Source: VXNJ01 sp965249595
GTDB taxonomy: Bacteria; Chloroflexota; UBA11872; VXNJ01
Length of the DNA: 64,000 nucleotides
Direction of reading: 5' to 3'
Assembly (NCBI GenBank): GCA_965249595.1
Contig: OZ252242.1
Coordinates: forward strand, 620,001-684,000
The position numbers were made by a program, and so were the translations under genes. Each line of letters opens with the position of its first letter. Position 1 is the stretch's first letter. Below the pieces are notes generated by a model. That model did no database searches and was not told the origin of the DNA. It was given only the letters and a program-made list of their open reading frames with translations. Positions 44,648-53,156 of the stretch are shown piece by piece.

Positions 44648-44665
44648 GTTATTCAGGGGAATAAC
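44648..44665. promoter_or_regulatory. Perfect palindrome in the MFS-glyA divergent gap
   Basis: The sequence gttattc-aggg-gaataac is a perfect 7-4-7 inverted repeat. It lies within the only 50 bases between the MFS start (44640) and the glyA start (44691), so it is well placed as an operator for a dimeric repressor acting on either gene. No regulator gene is adjacent. Confidence 0.45.
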
Positions 44666-44690
44666 ATTGGACAAAAATACGAGGAATCAG

Positions 44691-45974
44691 GTGAGCAACT
44701 TGAGTGTGACGGTACCCGTGGCGACCGCCACCGATCTGCCGCTTGCGGAGGTTGACATGGCGGTCGCCACCGCCCTGTCGGCTGAAAAATCGCGTCAACG
44801 CGACGGATTGGAGTTAATTGCCTCTGAGAACTACGCCTCGCGGGCGGTGATCGAGGCGATGGGTTCGATCTTTACCAACAAGTACGCCGAAGGCTATCCC
44901 GGCCGTCGTTATTACGGCGGTTGTGAAAACGTCGACCAGGTGGAACGACTGGCCCGCGAACGCCTCTTGGAGCTCTTTGGCGGAGACCACGCCAACGTGC
45001 AGCCGCACTCGGGATCATCCCCCAATATGGCCGTTTATATGGCGGTTCTAGAGCCCGGCGATACCATCATGGGTCTCTCTCTCGAACACGGCGGGCACCT
45101 CACTCACGGCCATCCCCGCAATTTTTCTGGCGCCCTTTACAATGTGGCGTCCTTTGGTGTCGATCCCGAAACTGAACTGATCGATTACGACCAGGTCGAA
45201 GCCCTGGCCCGCGAGCATCGGCCTAAATTGATCGTCTCCGGGTTCACGGCCTATCCGCGCACGATTGACTTTGCCCGGTTTGCCGAGATTGCCCAGTCAG
45301 TCGGGGCCTACCACATGACCGACATGGCCCACATTGCCGGACTGGTCGCCGGTGGGGTGCACCCCAACCCGGTCGAGCATGCCGATTTTGTGACTAGCTC
45401 GACCCACAAATCGCTGCGCGGACCGCGGGGCGGAATCGTCATCTGTCGCACTGAATATGCGCGCCGGATCGATTCGACGGTCTTCCCGGGTATCCAGGGC
45501 GGGCCGTTCATGAACGTGATCGCCGCCAAGGCGGTGGCCTTTGGCGAGGCGCTAACTCCTGCGTTTAAAAGCTATGCCGGCGGTGTTGTCGAAAACGCTA
45601 GGGTGCTGGCGGCCGGCCTGACCGAGGCTGGCTTGCGGGTGGTTTCCGGCGGGACCGATAACCACATCGTGTTGCTCGATTTCGGCGCTGATGGCCCGTC
45701 GGGCAAGAAGATGCAGCGGGTGCTCGAAGCGGCCGGCATTACCGCCAACAAGAACACCGTCCCGCGTGAGACCCGCAAACCCTACATCGCCTCGGGAATC
45801 AGGTTGGGAACGCCCGCCCTGACCACCCGCGGTATGGGGCCGGCGGAGATGCGGCAGATAGCCGGCTGGATTGCCCGGGTGTCAGCGGCGAGCGACGATG
45901 AGGGCGAATTGGCCGCCGTGCGCAATGAGGTTTATCAAATGGCCGGCAACTTCCCGGTTCCGGCAATCGGCTGA
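44691..45974 (+). CDS. glyA: Serine hydroxymethyltransferase
   Basis: GlyA interconverts serine and glycine with tetrahydrofolate. The 427-residue protein starts at GTG 44691, preceded by gagg at 44681-44684; the frame is open to 44607 without conservation. It has DGLELIASENYASRAVIEAMGS, the PLP His and Asp regions, the Schiff-base Lys in VTSSTHKSLRGPRGG near residue 240, and a C-terminal IRLGTPALTTRGMG. All signatures are intact. It provides glycine and one-carbon units and could link to the threonine aldolase and the aminotransferase elsewhere in the window. Confidence 0.97.
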   Translation: MSNLSVTVPVATATDLPLAEVDMAVATALSAEKSRQRDGLELIASENYASRAVIEAMGSIFTNKYAEGYPGRRYYGGCENVDQVERLARERLLELFGGDHANVQPHSGSSPNMAVYMAVLEPGDTIMGLSLEHGGHLTHGHPRNFSGALYNVASFGVDPETELIDYDQVEALAREHRPKLIVSGFTAYPRTIDFARFAEIAQSVGAYHMTDMAHIAGLVAGGVHPNPVEHADFVTSSTHKSLRGPRGGIVICRTEYARRIDSTVFPGIQGGPFMNVIAAKAVAFGEALTPAFKSYAGGVVENARVLAAGLTEAGLRVVSGGTDNHIVLLDFGADGPSGKKMQRVLEAAGITANKNTVPRETRKPYIASGIRLGTPALTTRGMGPAEMRQIAGWIARVSAASDDEGELAAVRNEVYQMAGNFPVPAIG

Positions 45975-46019
45975 AGTTGATCCCTAAACCCTTGGGATAG
46001 CAGTGATGGCTTCGTTGCC

Positions 46020-46907
46020 GTGGCGGTAGCTGCGGCGGTGCTGGCGGCGTTTTGCTGGAGCTGCGGGTTCATCATCGCCCGACCGCTGCTGGGCCGTTTA
46101 TCGGTCTTTAAGGTCAACGCCCTCCGCCTTTACGCCCCGGCGGCGGTCTTTCCAATCCTGGTACTGCTCCTGGGTTGGCCCCATCTATTTGCCGAGATGC
46201 GGTGGTATAACTTCGCGGCCCTGGCCGGAACCGCGGTGCTGGGGATCGGGCTGGCCGACCTGGGGATGATCAATGCCATGCGCGTGGTCGGCGTTTCACG
46301 GGCCTACACCCTGGCGACCCTGGCGACCCTCTTCGGCGTGTTCTGGGCCTGGCTGCTGCTGGGTGAAAGTATCACCCTGTCACTGTTGCTAGCCGCCCTG
46401 GTGATGATGATCGGCGTGACCCTGTCCACCGTCCGCGGTGGTGGCCAGCAGGGCGAGGCGGCCTACGGATCGCCGGCGTTCTGGCTCGGCATCGCCCTGG
46501 CCGCCGGCATCGCCGTGATCTGGGGTCTGGACTTGGTCCTGCTAAGAATCGGGCTGGGCGACTCGAACCCACTGGTGGCCAATGCATTCCGGCTACCGGT
46601 CGCGGCGTTGGTGGGGACAACAGCGTTGCTGATCCGCGAACCGCGATCGGAGTGGCTGCACTGGGCCGGTTTGTCACACACCGCGCGCGGACTTTCGGCC
46701 GGCGTGGTGGGGATCGGCTGCGGGGCGTTGCTCTTTATGTATGCGCTCGGGGAAATCGGTGCGGCCCGGGCCGGCGTAATCGCCTCCCTGTCGCCGGTTT
46801 TCGGGATGATTCTGGCGACCGCATTCCTGGGCGAACGGCCAAGCCCGTGGCAGGCCGTCGGGGTATTTATGGCCGTTGGCGGCGTGGTTCTGGTAACCCT
46901 GTCCTAG
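46020..46907 (+). CDS. EamA/DMT-family transporter
   Basis: The 295-residue protein has about ten membrane helices in two repeats. The end of the first half reads YTLATLATLFGVFWAWLLLGESITL and the second ends VIASLSPVFGMILATAFLGERPSPWQAVG, both the typical EamA pattern. The start is GTG at 46020. It lies 45 bases after glyA and may be co-transcribed. The substrate is unknown; an amino-acid or metabolite exporter is likely. Confidence 0.82.
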   Translation: MAVAAAVLAAFCWSCGFIIARPLLGRLSVFKVNALRLYAPAAVFPILVLLLGWPHLFAEMRWYNFAALAGTAVLGIGLADLGMINAMRVVGVSRAYTLATLATLFGVFWAWLLLGESITLSLLLAALVMMIGVTLSTVRGGGQQGEAAYGSPAFWLGIALAAGIAVIWGLDLVLLRIGLGDSNPLVANAFRLPVAALVGTTALLIREPRSEWLHWAGLSHTARGLSAGVVGIGCGALLFMYALGEIGAARAGVIASLSPVFGMILATAFLGERPSPWQAVGVFMAVGGVVLVTLS

Positions 46908-46925
46908 TTTGGCCGGGCCTTCTCG

Positions 46926-49541
46926 TCAATTGCCGGGCAGCTCGACAACTTCCACCGCGCTGGCCCCGGCCGCCAAGGCGGCTTGCTGAAATAGCCCCAC
47001 CACCAATGGATGGCAGGTGAAGAAAAGCACCTGGTTGTGCTTGGCCAATTCGAGAAACTCAGCGACCGCCCGCCGCGCCCGCGGCAGGTCAAAGTTAACC
47101 AGGATCTCGTCCACCGCCAATGGCAGAGGTTCGGCCCGTTTGGATAGTTCGGCAACGAGGCCGAAGCGGAGCGCCAAGTAGAGTTGTTCGCGGGTCCCGC
47201 GGCTTAGTTGGGCTGGTTCCTTGGTGGTCCCATCGGCCTCGGCGATCGAGATCGAACCTGATCCCACCGGGCTAAATACGCGCAGGTAGCGCCCGCCGGT
47301 GAGGCGGGCAAACGCGGCCGCGGCGTGATTGATAACTCCGGGTTGGCGTTCCCGCTCGTATTGGCGGCTGGCCTGTCGCAGCAGGACCTGGGCCAGGCTG
47401 AGCCGGGTCCACTCGGTTACCGCGCCTTCGATCTGGTTGTTGAGCAGGCCCCGATCAAGAAGTAGGCCTGAAATCCGTTCGTTGCCGGCCAAGCGGGCGC
47501 GGTCCGAATTGATCGACCCTCTGTGCGTGGCGATGGATTGCAACTGACTGGCAATTTCATTTGTGGAAACGTCGACCTGCTCGAGATCGTATTTAAGGTC
47601 GGCGACCGGGTGGGCCTTGAGCAGTGCCAACAAATTGCTGAGTGATTCGTCGGCTGCGCAGTTTCGCTGCAATCTTGCCTCGGCCTCGGCAGAGCGTTTG
47701 AGAGCTGCCTCCCGCTTGCCCGAAAGGGCAGCGCGTTCGGTCAATTCCGTCATGTCGGCGACGCCTACGGTAGCGAACAATTCGGTCAAGCCGTGGTGGG
47801 CCGAATCTCGATCAGCTTGGCGGCGGGCCACCTCGTCGTCGGCGGACTCGATTTGACCGACTAGCGCGCTGCGAGCGTTGGTCTGGTCCTCGACGCTTTC
47901 AAAGAGACCGACCAGGTGGTCGGCGGCGCCGGCCACCGAATCCGAATCGTTTCGGTCAAACGGGTGCCCAATGACGATCGCCAGGGTAGCCACGGCCTGT
48001 GAGTACTCACTCATCTCGCGTTCGATTCCGGCCAGCCGCCGCCGCCAATTGCGAACGTTGTTTAACTGCACGCCCGCGGTCTGCGCCAGCGCCCAAATTT
48101 CCGGAACCGCTTCCGGTTCAGTGTCGGTCGGCAGTCCCTGTCGCAGCAGCCATCCGGTCCATTGCACTTCTGCGGAGGCAATGTCACCGCCCGCTCGGCG
48201 CCTGGCCCGCCCGCGCCATTCCACTGCGATAGCTGCCAACAGCAGCACCGCGGCCGCGATCCAGGCGGTCGGAGCTCCCGTCCATATTGCGATGCCGGCG
48301 ATCATCAATCCAAGGACGCCCAAGGCTATTGCCGCCCCTCTATATCCGTCACTGGGCGATTGGGCCTGCATGTCCCGCATGCGCTCACGTTGCTCGCGGT
48401 GGGCGGCCAGCTGACCGCGCTCGGCCGGGGTGGGCGCGGACCGATCGAGGCGCGCTTCATCCCAGCCCGGGCCCAGCTGGGCTAGGGATTCGGCCAGCTG
48501 ATGGCTGTGGGCGGCCAGTTCAGCCTGGCGTTGGGGGCGGTCGCGCACAAATCCGTCAAATTGGCCGCGGAGGTGCTGGAGATGTCGGATCCCATTTTCA
48601 AGCCCCAGGATTGCCGAATGCTCAGGCGTGGGCGGGAGCTGGCCACGCAGGTCAGATAGCCGGGTTTTGGCCCGCCGCAATTCGACGTCGGAATTGGAGA
48701 TCCGATTGGTCAATTCCATTGCCCGGGTCTGGGTCTGCGCAGATATTGCTGCTACCGGTCCCAATTCGGCCAATTCCTCCTCCAGCAATCCCAGTTCGAC
48801 AAAGTCGTCCTGGCAGGCCAGAAGCCGCCTGAGGTGGGTGGCACGAGCTAGTGCCTGCCGGCGCCGCTCTTCCAGATCGCCGGCCTGGCTTTCCAGTCGA
48901 GACAGGCGCTCGGTAAGGGCCAAGTGCTCGGTTTCTTCCGATTGCACCTGGGCCAATTGTTCATTTATTGAATCAAGTTCGCCGGCCAGCTTGAGCAGGC
49001 GGTGCTTGCGGCCCCGCTTGGTAAAGATCTCAGCGCGGGCCTTGTCGATGGCCGAGAGGGCGGCCGGGAGGCGGCGGGCGGCCAGTCCGGCGCTGTATAT
49101 CTGGCTGTTGACGCTCTCGTCGTCGAGCAGGTCATCACTGGTCAGTTCGTCGAGAGTGAAGGCGAATACGTTATCGAAAACATCCTTGCCGTAACCGCCG
49201 CATAGCTGGGCCAGCTTGTCCTGGCCGTAATCGGTCCCGTCGGGTCCGGTTACGGTGACCGAACCCGAACCCTTGCCGGCATGGCGGTCGATCTGAAAGT
49301 GCTCGCCGCCGGCCGAGACAACGGTGAGGCGACCGCCATGCCTTCCGCCTCGCAACGGCGGGTAGTGGAGTTTTTGATTACGGGTCGGAAACCCGAATAG
49401 CACCGTGCGGATGAATTCCAGGTAGGTGCTTTTACCCGCCTCGTTGGGACCCAAAAAGATAGTTACCGGGGCGGTTAACGGGCCCTCTACGCGGTCGGCG
49501 AATTGACCGAAGCCATCGATTGCGAGGCGCTCGATCCGCAT
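46926..49541 (-). CDS. yhaN: YhaN/SbcC-like AAA ATPase with coiled coils and a membrane hairpin
   Basis: The 871-residue protein has the Walker A motif FLGPNEAGKSTYLEFIR near residue 30, two long coiled-coil regions, and at the C-terminus the ABC signature LSRGTREQLYLALR with Walker B LPLAVDEILVNFD. A hydrophobic hairpin near residue 400 (AIALGVLGLMIAGIAIW and AAVLLLAAIAVEW) predicts two membrane passes in the coiled coil, as seen in YhaN proteins. With the phosphoesterase directly upstream it should form a YhaO-YhaN complex related to SbcD-SbcC, acting on DNA ends or hairpins at the membrane. Its ATG follows the YhaO stop with no gap. The gene is convergent with the EamA gene. Confidence 0.9.
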   Translation of the reverse strand: MRIERLAIDGFGQFADRVEGPLTAPVTIFLGPNEAGKSTYLEFIRTVLFGFPTRNQKLHYPPLRGGRHGGRLTVVSAGGEHFQIDRHAGKGSGSVTVTGPDGTDYGQDKLAQLCGGYGKDVFDNVFAFTLDELTSDDLLDDESVNSQIYSAGLAARRLPAALSAIDKARAEIFTKRGRKHRLLKLAGELDSINEQLAQVQSEETEHLALTERLSRLESQAGDLEERRRQALARATHLRRLLACQDDFVELGLLEEELAELGPVAAISAQTQTRAMELTNRISNSDVELRRAKTRLSDLRGQLPPTPEHSAILGLENGIRHLQHLRGQFDGFVRDRPQRQAELAAHSHQLAESLAQLGPGWDEARLDRSAPTPAERGQLAAHREQRERMRDMQAQSPSDGYRGAAIALGVLGLMIAGIAIWTGAPTAWIAAAVLLLAAIAVEWRGRARRRAGGDIASAEVQWTGWLLRQGLPTDTEPEAVPEIWALAQTAGVQLNNVRNWRRRLAGIEREMSEYSQAVATLAIVIGHPFDRNDSDSVAGAADHLVGLFESVEDQTNARSALVGQIESADDEVARRQADRDSAHHGLTELFATVGVADMTELTERAALSGKREAALKRSAEAEARLQRNCAADESLSNLLALLKAHPVADLKYDLEQVDVSTNEIASQLQSIATHRGSINSDRARLAGNERISGLLLDRGLLNNQIEGAVTEWTRLSLAQVLLRQASRQYERERQPGVINHAAAAFARLTGGRYLRVFSPVGSGSISIAEADGTTKEPAQLSRGTREQLYLALRFGLVAELSKRAEPLPLAVDEILVNFDLPRARRAVAEFLELAKHNQVLFFTCHPLVVGLFQQAALAAGASAVEVVELPGN

Positions 49542-50804
49542 CTAGTCGTCGCCGAGCAGGATATTGATGGCGGTGTCTTCAGCGCTCTCCAGCAGGGCGG
49601 ATACGGCGTTCTCATCGAATTCCGATTGTTCAATCAAGCGTCCAAGCCGGTGGTTGCGCAAATCGTCCAGCTCGCCGGACAATCCCTCCAGCACGCTCAA
49701 GTCGGCCCGGGCGCCGTCACAAACGCGCAGCAGTTCGGAAACGAAATCGGCACCCTGCAGCCGTCCGCGGCGATCAAATTCCGCCCGGGTGGCGATTTCT
49801 ATCCGCTCACACCAGAAAAACGGCACCCGATCGGCAAGGTCATCATTGACCGCTTCGCGCAGATCGTCGGCAAAACCCGGCCGTTGCAGGGTCCCGTGCA
49901 GGGGGCCGCGTCCGAACAGCTCAAAGCGCCCAATCACCGAGCGCCCGTCCTGGCTGGTTAGTTGCTCTCGCCCTTGCGCGCGCAATCGTTCGATAAGTTC
50001 CTGTTCGTTATCAATGTCGGCGATGTCAAGCGGCAGACGAAGCAGTCTGATGCTGTCGAGTTGACGGAATTGCAGGTTCACGCGGCCATGGTCGTCTATC
50101 TCCACGAGGCAGGCGCCCTTGGCTCCGGCTTCGCCCAGGTCGCGCGCCTGAGGGACGCCGGGATAGACAATCGCCGGGGCCTGTTTGGACAGAACATGGT
50201 GATGGTGGATATGACCCAGGGCCCAGTAGGCGACGTTCACTCTGGTCAAGTCGTCCAGGGTGCAAGGCGCAAACTGATCCTCGGCAAATTGCCCGGTGCT
50301 GCAATGGAGCAAACCGACCCCGATACCGGGCCCGTCGGTGGATGTGAATTTGTGCGCCAGGTTGTCAAATACCTGTGGCGCCGGAAACGATATTCCGTAA
50401 ACCGTGGCGCGGTCGGGTTGGCGGAGCGACAGTGGGGCTCGGGATATTTCGGCGCCGAAGGAATAGCAACTGTCCGGCAGCGCCAACTGGGCCTGCCAGC
50501 CGCTGAGAGGATCGTGATTGCCGTGGCACAAGAGCGAGCGGATGCCATTGCGATCAAGGCGCCAAATACCGTCCGCAAAGCGCCGTTGGGCCCTAAGGCT
50601 GCGGTCCTCAAAGTCGTAGACATCACCGGCAATTAGCACTGCGTCGACGGCTTCAGTCACCGCCAAATCTACGATTCGGTCCCAGGCTGCAAATGTCGCC
50701 TCACGCATCGCCGCGGTCACGTTGGCCGGGGCGCGATTGGCGAGCCCTACGAAGGGACAATCCAGGTGCAGATCGGCGGTGTGCAGGAAGCGGATATTGC
50801 TCAT
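49542..50804 (-). CDS. yhaO: YhaO/SbcD-like metallophosphoesterase
   Basis: The 420-residue nuclease subunit has the complete calcineurin-like set: FLHTADLHLDCPF (D-x-H), LIAGDVYDFED (GDxxD), LLCHGNHDPLSG (GNHD), VGLLHCST and ALGHIHHHHVL (GHxH). These coordinate two metal ions, usually Mn. The C-terminal domain from about residue 300 is less conserved and probably contacts the ATPase. The pair should act as an ATP-driven DNA-end nuclease in repair. The gene is first in a two-gene operon with YhaN, and its stop and the next ATG are contiguous. Confidence 0.92.
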   Translation of the reverse strand: MSNIRFLHTADLHLDCPFVGLANRAPANVTAAMREATFAAWDRIVDLAVTEAVDAVLIAGDVYDFEDRSLRAQRRFADGIWRLDRNGIRSLLCHGNHDPLSGWQAQLALPDSCYSFGAEISRAPLSLRQPDRATVYGISFPAPQVFDNLAHKFTSTDGPGIGVGLLHCSTGQFAEDQFAPCTLDDLTRVNVAYWALGHIHHHHVLSKQAPAIVYPGVPQARDLGEAGAKGACLVEIDDHGRVNLQFRQLDSIRLLRLPLDIADIDNEQELIERLRAQGREQLTSQDGRSVIGRFELFGRGPLHGTLQRPGFADDLREAVNDDLADRVPFFWCERIEIATRAEFDRRGRLQGADFVSELLRVCDGARADLSVLEGLSGELDDLRNHRLGRLIEQSEFDENAVSALLESAEDTAINILLGDD

Positions 50805-50878
50805 GGCGTTAGTCGGTTAAACAAGCCCGCCGGCCGGGCCCGGCTCGAACCGCAGGCCGCGAAGATACGGCGCGGTCG

Positions 50879-51853
50879 CTATTCAAGCTCCACACGGTCG
50901 GTGCGCCAATCCTCAACGTCATCGACTAAGTTCGGCGGCGCGGCAGCCTCCAGCGCGGCGGTGAATCTGCTTGGCAAGCCGCGCTCTAAAGCCTCTACCG
51001 CCGATTGCACCTCCGCCGGCGAGCGGGCCCCAAAACAGGTGGTATTGACGAGCGTGCTGGACGTCGAAAAGGCAACTGCGGCCTGGGCCATGGGGATGTC
51101 GAAATCCCGACAGACGACGGCCACGGCATTGGCTCGTTGTCGTGAGGCGGTTGGCGCCTCCTGGTAAGCGTGGGTTGCGCCAGCGCCGGTTGGGTTTGCC
51201 AGGTAACCGCTGCCGAAGGGGGCGGCATTGACTATGCCCAGACCCAACTGGCGTCCGCTTTGATAGAGTCCGGCGGCCGAGCGTTCGAGCAGGTTGTAGC
51301 GATTGTGGCTCAAAAAGCAGTCGAATTCACCGGTGCTGACATAGCGTTGCAGCAGAGCCACCGGCCCGCCAGATACGCCGATGTAGTCGATTACTCCCTC
51401 ATCGCGAAACTGGCTCACGGCCCTAAACGCGCCGTTCATCACATCGTCAAAGTGAGCCAGCTCAACATCGTGTATGTAGACCACCGACAGCCGGTCGGCG
51501 CCAAGGAGCTCCAGGCTAACCGGCAAGCAAGCACGGGCCTGCTCGTAGGAATAGTCGAATTTGAGTGGGCGGTAGCCGATCTTGGTCGCCAGCACTAAAT
51601 CGCTGGGGACCAACTCGGCAAGATCGGCCAGGGCGATCCCCAGCCGTTTTTCCGAATCGCCATAAAAAGGGGCGGTGTCGATGTAATTGATCCCCGACCG
51701 CAGGGCCTCGGCCACCGTTTCGATGGCCGTGTCTTGGGATATGCCGGACATGTCGGACATGCCCGGCATGTCGGACATGTCGGCGATGCGCGCGCCGCCC
51801 AGAGCCAGCGGGGTAACCATCATCCCGGTTCGGCCAAATTGCCGTTTGATCAT
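50879..51853 (-). CDS. Aldo/keto reductase (D-threo-aldose dehydrogenase-like) with Met-rich insert
   Basis: The 324-residue AKR begins KRQFGRTGMMVTPLALGGA and has the tetrad Asp/Tyr in YIDTAPFYGDSEKRLG, Lys in LATKIGY and His in VVYIHDVELAHFD. This pattern is close to D-threo-aldose 1-dehydrogenase and L-fucose/galactose dehydrogenases. Between strand 1 and helix 1, residues 22-36 read IADMSDMPGMSDMSG, a Met-rich stretch encoded by a 9-base repeat (51741-51785). In relatives this loop usually reads L-G-N-x-Y. A sugar-oxidising role fits the sulfatase and GH127 nearby. It lies 26 bases after the HADH gene. Confidence 0.85.
   Translation of the reverse strand: MIKRQFGRTGMMVTPLALGGARIADMSDMPGMSDMSGISQDTAIETVAEALRSGINYIDTAPFYGDSEKRLGIALADLAELVPSDLVLATKIGYRPLKFDYSYEQARACLPVSLELLGADRLSVVYIHDVELAHFDDVMNGAFRAVSQFRDEGVIDYIGVSGGPVALLQRYVSTGEFDCFLSHNRYNLLERSAAGLYQSGRQLGLGIVNAAPFGSGYLANPTGAGATHAYQEAPTASRQRANAVAVVCRDFDIPMAQAAVAFSTSSTLVNTTCFGARSPAEVQSAVEALERGLPSRFTAALEAAAPPNLVDDVEDWRTDRVELE
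51741..51788 (-). repeat. 9-base tandem repeat (about 5 copies) encoding M-S-D-like triplets
   Basis: Consecutive plus-strand units atgccggac, atgtcggac, atgcccggc, atgtcggac and atgtcggcg, followed by atg, keep the reading frame of the aldo/keto reductase. They encode spaced Met residues (M-x-x-M-x-x-M). The array sits in the loop after the first barrel strand, so length changes could be tolerated. Confidence 0.85.
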
Positions 51854-51879
51854 TTTTCGGGCCTTTGGACTTAAGCGTC

Positions 51880-52857
51880 TTAGGTGGTCGGTATGTCGCT
51901 CTCGTTGGTGATGATGCCGCCGAGTTCATTCATTCTTTTTACCAGCGCGATCATCTCCGCGTAGTGGAAATCACGCAGCTTGTTGGCATCGCCGTCCCAG
52001 GTGTGGAATCCCTGTCCGGCGCGGACGCCATCCTTGCCTTCACCGGCCATCTTGGCCAGCGTTTCGGCGGCGACGTTGTCCTGTTCGAATAACTGGGCGT
52101 AAAGATAGGAGGCCACCTTGGAATGATTGATGATTCCGCCAAGATCTCGCCCTCCCAGCGGCCCGACCGAGATAAAACGGGCACCAAAGCCGTAACGAAC
52201 GGCGTTGTCGATATCTTCAGCCGAGGCGATCCCGTTGACGAACAGGTCAATCGCCTGTCGCGTGAGCGAGTGCTGCAAGCGATTGGCCACGAAACCCGGG
52301 ATATCGACATTGACGGTGATTGGCGATTTGCCGAGTTTTTCCCAGGCCCTCCGGGTGGTGGCGATTGCCGCCTCGTCGACTTTGGGATGCTTTATCACTT
52401 CGACCAGCGGGAGGATGTGGGCCGGGAGCACAAAGTGTGAACCGACCACTCGGCCGGGATGGGTGCAGACATCGGCCATATGCCGAATTGGGATGCCCGA
52501 TGTGTTGGAGGCGATGATTGTCTCCGGGTCGGTCAGCCCGCCGAGTTGGCTAAAGAGGGCTTCCTTGGCCTCGCGATTTTCAAAAATCGCCTCCACGATG
52601 AATTCGACGCCGTCGACCGCTGCGGCGAGGGAGTCGACCGGCTCGATGCGCGAAAAAACATCGACGGGGTCACCGTTTAGCATGCCCTCGGCCGCCAGCT
52701 CGTCGATGTAGGAACGCATGTCGCCAAGGGCCCGTTTTACATTGGCGGGATTTTGGTCATAGATGCGCAGTCGCCCGGTCCCCTGGGCCAAAACCACGCC
52801 GATCTGCGGTCCGACCAAGCCGGCTCCAATGAGTGTGGCGTCGTCGAATACGTTCAT
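51880..52857 (-). CDS. 3-hydroxyacyl-CoA dehydrogenase-family protein (L-gulonate dehydrogenase-like)
   Basis: From ATG 52857 the protein has 325 residues. The N-terminal NAD motif is ATLIGAGLVGPQIGVVLAQ. The site segment HFVLPAHILPLVEVIKHPKV resembles the GHPFNPPHLIPLVEV motif of lambda-crystallin/L-gulonate 3-dehydrogenase relatives more than fatty-acid enzymes, and DIPGFVANRLQHSLTRQAIDL follows. The C-terminal domain is shorter than in FadB-like proteins. It may act on a sugar acid or hydroxy-acid, in keeping with the neighbouring aldose dehydrogenase. A start 27 bases upstream (52884) is also open, without conservation. Confidence 0.85.
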   Translation of the reverse strand: MNVFDDATLIGAGLVGPQIGVVLAQGTGRLRIYDQNPANVKRALGDMRSYIDELAAEGMLNGDPVDVFSRIEPVDSLAAAVDGVEFIVEAIFENREAKEALFSQLGGLTDPETIIASNTSGIPIRHMADVCTHPGRVVGSHFVLPAHILPLVEVIKHPKVDEAAIATTRRAWEKLGKSPITVNVDIPGFVANRLQHSLTRQAIDLFVNGIASAEDIDNAVRYGFGARFISVGPLGGRDLGGIINHSKVASYLYAQLFEQDNVAAETLAKMAGEGKDGVRAGQGFHTWDGDANKLRDFHYAEMIALVKRMNELGGIITNESDIPTT

Positions 52858-53156
52858 TGGTAATTGATCCCTAATTTGGCCCAAGAGGGGTTGTGTGATG
52901 AATAAGTTGCGGCCACCTGGCGTCGTGGCCCGTAATTGGCCGCACGAATGTTACTCGCCTGATTCTCATTCAACCGGCCGTCCGACCGGAAAAAGGACCG
53001 CTTTTGACTGCTTGCCAGCCACCAATCCATAGGGCATCGTCGGGCGTAAAAGGGGCTTTAACCTGGCAATGAATCGCGTCAACGGCCCGTAACCGGCCGC
53101 CCACCCGTGCCCGGATGGTGCCGTTGCGGATCCGATGAATTGCCCGAAACGGGAGG
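52858..53156. other. Intergenic stretch with no supported gene
   Basis: The 299 bases between the HADH and sulfatase genes (both minus strand) contain only short overlapping open frames of under 80 codons without motifs. It should hold the promoter of the HADH/AKR unit. Confidence 0.5.
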
